Of a stretch of 64,000 nt of DNA, positions 55,048-64,000 are shown piece by piece; position 1 is the stretch's first letter, and every line of letters starts with the position of its first letter. The DNA lies in the NCBI GenBank assembly GCA_958298945.1, contig OY282606.1:56371920-56435919 (forward strand). The letters run 5' to 3'. This DNA is from Atherix ibis. Lineage: Eukaryota; Arthropoda; Insecta; Diptera; Athericidae. A program made the position numbers and the translations under genes. Below the pieces are notes generated by a model. The model worked only from the letters and a program-made list of their open reading frames with translations, did no database searches and was not told where the DNA came from.

Positions 55048-55142
55048 TTAATATAAATTATTAAATATTGTTTTTCTTTTTTGCATTAAATGTTAGGTTA
55101 ATATAAATTATTAAATATTGTTTTTCTTTTTTGCATTAAATG
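55048..55142. repeat. 50-bp tandem duplication
   Basis: Two head-to-tail copies starting ttaatataaattattaaata at 55048 and 55098, identical over the 45 bp they share. Confidence 0.92.
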
Positions 55143-55144
55143 CA

Positions 55145-57684
55145 AAATAATTCTTTAAGTGAAAAGTAACAATAAAAAATAATAGTAAATTTATTTTCAA
55201 GTACTATTTGAGTGTCTTTGGAAAAAAATGCAAGAACTTTTCATGACCGCATCAATATTTTATTTTATTTAATATGATATTACTCGCATTAAAGCAATAA
55301 GGTTACCTTAATTTATGAATTTTAAATTCAATCAGATATAAAAAGAAAAAATCTGTTTAGCAAAAATGCATATATCTTGTTCAATTAGTTAAATCTGAAA
55401 ACAGAATATTTATAGATAAAAGCATTAACATTAAACAATGCTTTAAATAAAACTTTCAACAAATACACATTGAAATATTGTTTTCAGTGCGGAGAATCTA
55501 AAATCTACTAAGCACATCAACCCAATGGCATTCATACTGCAATAATATTCAAGCCCTTATATTTCGATGAATTTTCTGTTAATAAGCATTTAACGAAAAA
55601 AACAACAAATTAGTACAAGTTTATGATGCACTTGATCGTATTGTGGTTAGTACACGTTAATTTGTATTATTGGCTTATTAATTTCTGTTTCGAAAAATGT
55701 CGTTCTCTATTGTAAGTACACGTCTTTGCTACCATAATAAATTTTCATCATTGCGAAAATATATGGTCTATCAAAAAATATCCAGACCTGATTAAGGTGA
55801 TGGACTGTAAAATTAAATAAACAGTACTTTCAATTTTGACTGAAATACTCCTAATTTATTTTTTCTTCAATACAAATATAATTCTAAAAGGTACGTTACT
55901 TAGAACTCTATCCAGACAAAAGATCAATCTAGAATTTATGTATAAAGTAAAAGTTCTTGTAACTGACCGAAAACTTATAGCTTCCAATACTTACAATCAA
56001 AAATCATCTGAAAAACTGTTGAGTTTAATATATCAAAACAAGCGACAAAATTATTGTGTGCTTGTTTCGATAGAATTTTATAAAATAAAATTGAAAGATT
56101 TCGAATATTAAAAATTCCTAATTAATAAAATGAATAATTAAAAATTTTGTTTTAGTTTAATTTGAGATTAATATTTTTTAGTTATTAATATAAAACAATA
56201 TGATACAATTGGTTATGATAGACAGGCTCTTAAAAGTCCTATTTCTATTACAATATTTTAGAAGGATTGCAATAGGACCACCAAGCGAGAGATTTTTTAT
56301 TAGACCCTGTGACTTAATTGAAAAAGTTATTGCAGAATAAGATTTTAATTTTTTTTGCAAGCATTTAAACAAATGGAAATTTATAATAACTTTTTTTTTA
56401 AGATTTAATTGTTAGGAGCCGAATTTTTTATTAAACTTCTTTTTTTAATTAATATATAAAATATTTCTACGAGTATATGTTTGCAGAGAATAACTTCTCA
56501 TCTTAGCTTAATTTGTTTCATTTTAATTAAATTATACAATAATATTTCCTCATATTCAATATTAGACTTAGTTTTAAAAATCAGCCCCTTAGGATTGGGA
56601 TTTCTTCTAATATATTCAAGTACATCATCATAAATTAATTTTTTTCCTTTTTTTTAGTTAAATGGATATGACTGCATTACCATATTACAATTCAATTTAA
56701 ATAAATCTTTTGTTAAAAATTTGATTTGAAAATTTCATAAATTTCAACTAATTTCATTCTACCTGTATTATAAAAATCTTCGAAAAATATTTTTTAAAAT
56801 ATCCTTAGTCAATAACATTTTATATTATACTTCACATATTAAAACCACATTTTTTGTGATTTATAAAAATATATTTCATCAAATTTGAGCAGGTACATGT
56901 GTTTTTTTTGTTGTCAAAATAATCACACCTGTTCCTATATATTCGTGAGAGGATATATACAAGGATTCTTTGAATATGAACACAATTTACTTTCCTGCAT
57001 GCATTATTCATTGCAGAATTAACTCCTCTAACGACATTATCATGTCAAAGACATAAACTTTGCTTTGTCATGTAAATAGCAGTGTATCAGTTTCAAACCT
57101 AAAATTAGGACGAAGAAAATACCGACATAAGATTTAATATCTATCTTTCTAATACACTGCCTTTATTGACTACAGTTTTCAAAAAAAAAATTGCCGTTAT
57201 TGTCATCGTAATTTTTAGGCTCTCCTCCTCTCTACAAGAAGTTTTCAACTTAAAAAATAAAAGCAGAAATAAAGGAAAAATGGGAAACGCAATAGGACAC
57301 AATTTTCGTTATATACAGATATATATTATTATATACAATATGTAAATATGCTTGTAAGTGTATGAATATATTCATAAAAAAATAGGAAAGAAAAATTTTC
57401 ATCGTTCTAGTCTTTTAAAGTCCACCCATCAAAGTTAAATACTGCTTCAATCACCCACTCTCATTCAGAGCTTTGGCAGATTCTATCCTATAGACAAAAT
57501 TCTTTTTATTTAGCTCATAGTCCTGCCTTTTTTTGTAAATCAACATCTCATCATCACTCTCTTCCCTCTCCCCTATAAAATGAAATTTTTTCAAACAATA
57601 ATGTTAGTAGAATTTTGTTGTTGTCTGTTTTTGAATATCCCCACACAATTTGAACTCCTATTTTACATCCCCCTTTAAATTTTT
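55145..57684. other. AT-rich non-coding stretch
   Basis: No gene or element recognised. Confidence 0.45.
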
Positions 57685-57905
57685 ATTCACTTATTTGTTT
57701 ATTTATTTATTTATTTACATTTTTCGTCAGGCGGCTTTCCATTAATGCTAGGCTCTATGGTAATGGCTATTCTCCTAGCCATTGTTACTTAATGTTATGA
57801 ATATTTTATTGACTTGAAAAAATTTTATTGTCCCTGAAGACGCAACAAATAGAAGACATAAGCACGTGCGTCCATAGATATTAATAAAAGTAAATAAATA
57901 AATGA
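57685..57905. repeat. short repeat bounded by inverted A/T-rich tails
   Basis: Left edge gtttatttatttatttattt (57697-57717) and right edge gtaaataaataaatgac (57889-57905) are inverted copies of an (AAAT)n tail, with about 170 bp of non-simple sequence between. Each edge resembles the 3' end of a LINE or SINE. Two fragments inserted head to head would explain it. Confidence 0.5.
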
Positions 57906-58193
57906 CAATGTAAAAAATTACCCCAACAACATTATTTTTTATAATAATTTAATTCGTATGAAAATATTATAAACTATAAGTACTTAACATATATTAAACC
58001 ACAAGATATTTTTTGTCTAATTTAAGTATGCAATACACATGTAGAAATATGTATAAATTTTCTATGAATTATGGTACAATAGGTGAACTTTGAGAATATT
58101 AATATAAAAATTTACATATATGAATTTGTTTAAAAGCTAAAATTGAAGTTACACTATTGGGAAGAAACTACAAATACTCGTATGATAGTTTAA

Positions 58194-58381
58194 CTATTCA
58201 TAGTTGTCGATAAGGTAATCTAGAGGTTTTTTAAAAAAGTTATAAGCCTTATTACCAACTGTGGTTTCCAATATATTATATTTTATTGCAGTTGCTAATA
58301 ACATGCCTGTGACATAAGCGCCAAAACTATATGGGCGACCGAACTTTAATGGATCGTGCGAATTGAGACTAGGCGTCACTA
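58194..58381 (-). other. open frame, possible terminal exon, unrecognised
   Basis: Minus strand, about 61 open codons ending TAG at 58194, directly after a possible splice acceptor (cattag). There is no ATG at the start. The predicted peptide TPSLNSHDPLKFGRPYSF, then GAYVTGMLLATAIKYNIL, ETTVGNKAYNFFKKPLDY, LIDNYE has balanced composition, unlike the F/I/K-rich chance frames nearby, and one hydrophobic segment (GAYVTGMLLATAI). I do not recognise the family. It could be the last exon of a host gene lying further to the right. Confidence 0.3.
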
Positions 58382-58754
58382 ATGTATGTAAACACTGTTG
58401 TGATCAATTTACATTGAGACAGCCGGAAGAATATTTTTAGATAAAGAAACGCCAAGATAGAAGGAATCATGCCCAAATAGGATAATATTAAGAAACACTT
58501 CGCAATATGTGAAATTAAGATATGAAATTTAGCCAGGCTAAAAAAAAAGTTCTCTCATCGAACAATTAAGAATAGTTTCAGAGTATATCGAGCAATTTAT
58601 ATGGAGCACATCGAGCAATGTACAAATACCTTAGTGAATAATCAGGTTTATCATTTTGTATCCTCATACTGCTGATGCTGCCAAATTGTGTGCAGTTGAG
58701 GCACACTGGATAATCGTATGTCAGTAAAAATTAGCAGTTAATTGAACATAGCAA

Positions 58755-59330
58755 GCGTTTTTTACCAGCAGATTGGCAAGATCTAATTAGCCAATTACCT
58801 GAAAATACCATCATCCTTGGAGATTTCAATGCCCACATTCATGCTTGGAATTCCCAAAGAACTTGTTGGTGCGGGAAAATCTTCGAGAAATGGCTTAACT
58901 CTACCGATTCGAGCTTCACTCTCCTAAATGATGATTCATCCACCTTTTACTCAACCAGAGGTATACCACTGTTCTTTACCTCACCTTCATTCCTACACAG
59001 AACTTTGGCTTATATTCATGGAAAGTTCATGGCTTCATTGAAGGAAGTGACCACTTGCCCATATTTGTGGAGGCAAATGTTGCGTACGTTAAAATACAAC
59101 CACTGTTACGGTTCATAAAAAAGCGAGCAAATTGGAAAGATTATAGAGCTGCGGTTTTCAAAGCTTCTGCTGATCTTCCCATTGCCCAATCTCCTAAACT
59201 TGAGATAGAAAATGCGATAAAAATCTTCAGACGTATAGCTGCTGGGATAATTCGCTCTTTAGCAGCCATGTCTAAACAACCACCTAAATGGTATTCTTAT
59301 GAAATCATTACGGCATGAAAGAAATATGTC
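58755..59330 (+). pseudogene. I-clade LINE endonuclease and linker
   Basis: ADWQDLISQLPENTIILGDF with the following NAHIHAW block (catalytic Asp and Asn), RTCWCGKIFEKWLNSTDSSF, LLNDDSSTFYSTRGIP, then after a shift HLPIFVEANVAYVKIQPLLR (the family's SDHLPI..E) and FIKKRANWKDYRAAVFKASA. The shift near 58980 and further ones near 59320 break it. Confidence 0.82.
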
Positions 59331-60914
59331 CTGGAAAGACTACTCTCGTTTTTTTAGTACGCTGAATCTCATCGATTTTAGACTCAGGACTGCTCGAGTC
59401 AAAAGAGTAGTGAAAGAGGCCAAGCATACAGCTTGGAATAACTTCACGGCCTTAATTGAATCTCGAACATCATCAAAAAATGAGTTATTAACTGCATCTT
59501 TGTTTGCCAAAAAAATGGGATTATCCCATCTATTGAGTCTGAGAATGGAGTTATATCCGACTCGACAGCTATCGTTGAGGAACTGACACAGTCCTGGACC
59601 TCGATTTCATCCAACAACCACCTTAGTGATTCATGCCGTAGAGAGAAACAATACTTCACAGAAAATATCTCGCCTATACTGTTAGCCTCCACCCTAATCT
59701 TGAACCAGACGGGGACGCTTGCGGAGTTCATCTTTCCCTTGATTTCTTCAAGGGAACCACACCTGGCAAGGACAGGGTTTCTTTTAAAATAATTAAAGAA
59801 GCACCTGCAACTTTTCATATTAGAACTGTCAACCTCTTCAACAAAATTCTGGAAGTATCTATTTTCTCAAATTGCTGGAAGTTCGCAACAGCCATTCCAG
59901 TTCCCAAGAAAATTCTCTCCCATTCTTCGACTAACAACTTTAGAACAATTTCATTATTGCCTTGTGCTTCCAAGATTCTGTAAGAGATCTTAGCTACAAG
60001 ACGTAAGCAAGCACTTGCCAATAGACTCAATCCCCAACAACATTCCTATAGGTCGGACAGGGGTACTTTGAGTATGCTACTTGAACTCCAACATTCAATT
60101 CATAATTACTACAAACGTAGACATTGTGGTTTGCTGTTGTCTTTCAACTTAAAAAAGATGTATGACCGAATTTGCCCATAGAGGGTACTCTTACAGCGGG
60201 CAGAGTGAGGAGTAGACTCTATAACACTTCTACATTGTTACCTAACTGGTAGAACCTTCGCGGTACGCGTCAATGGTCATTTTTCGTCAAAACGCGAAAT
60301 TGAAAATTATAACCCATAAAGATCCCCCCCCCCCATCTATGATCCTATTCAATATATATATTCACTCCCTTTTCAACCTTTTATCATCCTTCTCCCATGA
60401 CAAACTAATAATGTCATCCGCACCATCAACATTTGGAGCAGCATAAACGGTGCGGTCATTTGTACATCGAACGCACCTTTATGTTTGCAGAAAAAAAATT
60501 TGTAGTGTATCTGATTCGTCACTGGGTCCATTTCCTCCCTACCCAAAAGATTCCATGAAAATCCTGGGTATCTCAATTGCCTGTCGAGGAACATGGAATC
60601 TTCAGATTAATAATGCTGTTGACAAAATCAACACCATTCTCCGAATGGGTAAAATTTTAGTCAGCAGCAAAAGTAAGGTAAGACAAAGTAGGGCAATTAC
60701 ATTAACAAACGCGCTTTTGGATGAAACCTTACTCTATTTCCTCACTATATGTGTCAGTGTGCCAATAGCAGGGAAAAAGCTAGTCGAGGCAGCGGTAAAT
60801 CGTTGTATTAGACTAGCCAGTGGAGCACAGCGGATATTTCCAGTGGAGTCCATACTGATAGAAACTGGTCGAAAACCTATTTTCTTCTATCTTCAGAATC
60901 CTCCCCTTAATTAA
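59331..60914 (+). pseudogene. I-clade LINE reverse transcriptase, core deleted
   Basis: Linker RTARVKRVVKEAKHTAWNNF, then decayed RT entry in several frames. YRSDRGTL, LQHSIHNYYKRR and CGLLLSFNLKKMYDRI near 60125-60175 correspond to the motif A region (...D...AYD). VNGHFSSKREIENYNP near 60270-60310 precedes a C-run (60322-60331) where copy 1 has the intact GILQGSPLS. The motif C segment present in copy 1 (YADN) is deleted, and similarity resumes at SSAPSTFGAA near 60420. A 154-codon open frame follows with KDSMKILGISIACRGTWNLQ, DKINTILRMGKILVSSKSKV, VNRCIRLASGAQRIFPVESI and LIETGRKPIFFYLQ. Confidence 0.8.
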
Positions 60915-61112
60915 ATTAACAAGAACCTATGCTTTCCAAATTATCCCTTCCACACTTTATCCAAAAACATTATCATATCCACCAGTTCAAGAAGGAACTC
61001 ACCATCGTTATCCTTATTAATATCCCCACTTGAAAGCAATTCATCTATTATCCCTCTCGTTTTCCAAACTTCCCTTCCACAACCAGATTGGAATTCGTAG
61101 CTGGGAGCTAAG

Positions 61113-61480
61113 TTGAAAGTGTCTACTTCTCTTGACAGGTTTAAGAAGGCTAGTACTGATCCGTCCACATATAGGACAATTTTCCCTGAACAGTTGGACG
61201 GATTAAAAGATCATCGACTGTTGTTCACGGATGCCGCGCACTATGTTGTAGAATCTTCCCTTATAGGGCAGCTCCATAGTACGGGTAGCTGTGGGCCATC
61301 AAAACAGCCATTGACATTGCTAAAAATATTCCCAGCCAACAGAGTGTTATTATTTTGTCGCCCTTAAAGCCATTTGTGTCCCATCGAGTGACCCAGTACT
61401 TTCAGCATAGCCTACTTAGCAATAGGAGTGTCGAGTTGCAATGGATGCCGGGGCATGTATGAATTATGAGCAATGAAAGT
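61113..61480 (+). pseudogene. I-clade LINE RNase H remnant
   Basis: MKVSTSLDRFKKASTDPSTY, IFPEQLDGLKDHRLLFTDAA (catalytic Asp), HYVVESSLIGQLHSTGSCGP, then IAYLAIGVSSCNGCRGMYEL in another frame, ending AMKVLTSSLEKHF. It aligns along its length with 44203-43784 in copy 1. RNase H would remove the RNA strand after copying. Broken here. Confidence 0.82.
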
Positions 61481-62064
61481 GCTGACAAGTTCGCTGGAGA
61501 AACACTTCGTCGACCAGTGATTACAGTCAATCCAAATCTGCATCGCCTACTAACAAAATGGCAATTATCACCATTAGCCATCCGCAGACAAGATGACTGA
61601 ACCAATAGCGAAACATTTTGTCGACTCATTGGACAACCACTAATAAGCCGGTCTATTCAACATCCATACCGAAAGTCTGGTCGCGAAAGCTCCTCAGAAT
61701 CAAGATTGGACATGCTACTCTTACTCATAACTTCCTTTTTGGTAGCATCAATCGCCCCTTATGCATAGTCTACATTAATGCAACATAACCAATAATTACT
61801 TCGCGAGTAGGATTCCTCTCATTATGGAGTTCCTGGACCCAAAAACTCCATTCCCTAGTCCCCTATTTAAACTTTTATAACATACTAATCTGCTCCACAA
61901 AATATAACAAAATTCTCAATATTCAATACTACTAAACACAGACCAGTCTCTTTCAGATGACTTCCCACACGTACTATGAAGTCAGGAAATGGTCTCAAGG
62001 ACATGGCACTATGAAGTGGCCCCTGGAACATATCTAAGGGACCTTACAAACAAAAAAAAACAAC

Positions 62065-64000
62065 ATTTCATAGTTTTTGCCGATCCGGAACATGCTTTTT
62101 GACTTTACTTAATTTTTTTATTCTCTACATCATTCGAAATATATTCTATGAATAGTTTATATCCTGATTCTGTATATAAGGCATAGTAGGAGTAAAACAA
62201 TTTTCCAAGGATTATTGATTAAAGTGGCTTACAAAACCTGAGTGAGGCAGAGACTTCTTTAATCCACAGGTTGAAAAACTGTTCTCTATATTGCAATTAG
62301 TATTGGCATTAAGATAAAATCTAAATAGATCGAACATGATTTTGGCAAGCAGCACCGAAATATAATGACAAAGTATCGGTTTTAAGCTTTTTCTAAAAAT
62401 TAAAGGTTATATTATTTATATTTATAAGTGAAATCGTTTACCAGTTTTTAAAGCGTATTGATATCGGGTATGAACTTCCTTCGCCATATTCTGATCGGCT
62501 AATATATTTATCCAATTATTGGGAATATGCCATTAATCTTACCTTAAATTCATTAATTTGCATAGACTTGCTCAAATTTGTCAAATATTTTCAAAGTTTT
62601 GATTGCATAGCATTAAGGCTTTCTTCGTTTTTAAAATTCATTTATTACCGTAACCATATCTAATTTATACTCGTATTTAACAAGGATTTAAGAAATAATT
62701 TTATAAGATACTTGTATCAGAAAATTTTAAAAGTAAACAAAAGTTTTTATTAAATTTAAATACAATGTATCTTATATGAAATAAATCAAATTGATTCAAT
62801 AACTACACAATAATAAAATTTTGATTTATTTTCTATTTTTTGGATACAAATATATTTGATTCCAACATAAAATCAATTCAAATTGGCCTTGAGTCGTATT
62901 AAAGTACGAGTATAAAAAAAACTTTGGATTTCATTAGTTTTCCTGCAATATAATACGAATGTTATTATTATTGTTATTTCTATTGCTAAAGTTAAACTAT
63001 AAATCAAAACAAAAAAAAACCTATTTTAAAAGGAGCTCTACTTAAATAGCCATTAAAATAAAAATAAAAACAACATTTCCAAAAAATTTGACTTTCATGC
63101 TCAGCAGACAAAACCATATTTCTGGCCTATAAAACAAATTTTATTCAATCTCACATTATTCCCAAGTGTTACGGTTATGCATTATTCATGATCTTTGTTT
63201 TTCTTAGTTCTGGGATACCATTTCTGATTCCATACTTACGTTTAAGTTTGTTACTCATGTACCTGTATTTGTTCTACCTGCCGGTTTTGGTAAGCTAGGG
63301 ATGCTTTTGGTTTTTGGTTTCTTTTTTGAACAGATAAAGTAAACTCAACATCAACATCAGATAGCAATAGGGTTATAAATTCAGTAAAGAGTATTCTCTT
63401 CTGTCGAAGTTTGCCACCCTTAGCCATCATCATCATGAAAACTCATTGTGAAGTCAATGGTAGGAAACTGAAAATGCTCGAATTCCAAAGTGGTAACAAG
63501 CAAGACTGGTTTGCTTATTCTGACGTTCATATCGTTATCGTTCTATTGTTGAATACGCTATTAAATAAAAATGTTATAAGAGCCAATAAAAAATTAAAAA
63601 TTTTAATTTTAAAAGTCCGGATGTTGGAGAAAAGCTGAATGAAAGTGTAAAACCAAACGTAAGAATAGACTGCAGACTGTGATTGTGCAAGTGGAAAATC
63701 TTAAACTTTTTTCGTTTCTACGATTTGATAACAAAATATTTTCGTAATACGCCTAACTGAAAAACAAGTTATTTTTTCCTAATTTTCCTTCTATGAACAG
63801 TTTAGTTTTGTTGTTAGATTGTCTGTATTTTATTTATCTATCTTCAAAGTTTGCCTTTACAATCGTTCTAATACTTTCGATAGTATTCAACTTGTATTAT
63901 GCATATAAAATAGAATTTCAATAAAAAAAGAAATTCCAGTATTTTTAGAAATATGTCAATTAGTTTAAAATGAGATATGTAAATCCAATTTAAAAAAATT
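62065..64000. other. AT-rich non-coding stretch
   Basis: No gene or element recognised. Open frames at 63251-63436 and 63411-63638 lie on opposite strands and have no family signature. Confidence 0.45.

Larger units (their letters stand above)
58735..62062 (+). mobile_element. I-clade LINE (with RNase H), copy 2
   Basis: Plus-strand element of the same family as copy 1, 5' truncated within the endonuclease (58735). Order: endonuclease (58755-59080), linker and RT (59085-60400), connection (60450-60914), RNase H (61113-61480), 3' untranslated region, and an A-rich tail acaaacaaaaaaaaacaac at about 62044-62062. No target duplication was recognised. Confidence 0.88.

Overview
This window looks like intergenic DNA of an AT-rich animal genome, most probably an insect. 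I found no complete cellular gene, no rRNA or tRNA gene, no CRISPR array and no prokaryotic operon. The insect assignment is an inference from the mix of repeats: several mariner lineages, R1-clade, Jockey-clade and I-clade non-LTR retrotransposons, a Copia element, a Helitron helicase, a hAT-type MITE and a 5S-derived SINE. The order cannot be fixed from sequence alone; Hemiptera would fit.

Layout. 0.3-1.3 kb: Helitron (PIF1-like) helicase remnant next to a mariner fragment. 1.6-1.9 kb: fold-back repeats. 4.7-6.2 kb: a nearly full-length mariner followed by an inverted mariner fragment. 6.5-6.8 kb: a second, very decayed Helitron helicase. 9.1-12.4 kb: internally deleted mariner, Jockey LINE (RT and endonuclease, minus strand), decayed mariner. 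15.0-17.4 kb: a mariner carrying a second mariner inside it. 17.8-20.8 kb: two opposed remnants of one LINE type, the larger split by a hAT-type MITE. 21.0-22.7 and 29.9-31.1 kb: two copies of one R1-clade LINE. 24.1-27.1 kb: Jockey LINE with ORF1 and endonuclease but a deleted RT core. 28.8 kb: tRNA-like SINE head. 33.9-34.1 kb: compound direct and inverted repeat. 34.1 kb: Jockey RT remnant. 35.3-35.9 kb: SINE with a 5S rRNA-derived head and perfect 15-bp target duplications. 36.6-38.8 kb: an R1-clade LINE inserted inside a Jockey LINE. 39.5-40.7 kb: mauritiana-type mariner with both ends. 42.9-45.0 kb: mariner fragment abutting an I-clade LINE. 46.5-49.6 kb: Copia pol. 49.7 kb: mariner-type MITE. 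53.2-55.0 kb: two more mariner remnants. 58.7-62.1 kb: longer I-clade LINE copy, plus strand. The rest is AT-rich sequence in which I see little.

None of the transposon genes appears functional. All carry stops, frameshifts or deletions, although the Copia pol, the nested mariner at 16.2-17.4 kb and the mauritiana-type mariner at 39.5 kb are only lightly damaged and so fairly recent. Recurrent themes are nested insertion, internal deletions that remove catalytic cores, and many short (15-60 bp) tandem duplications. I did not find convincing evidence of a new multi-gene system. The best leads are the composite 5S/tRNA-like SINE, the dated nested insertions, and several perfect or near-perfect palindromes of unknown origin.
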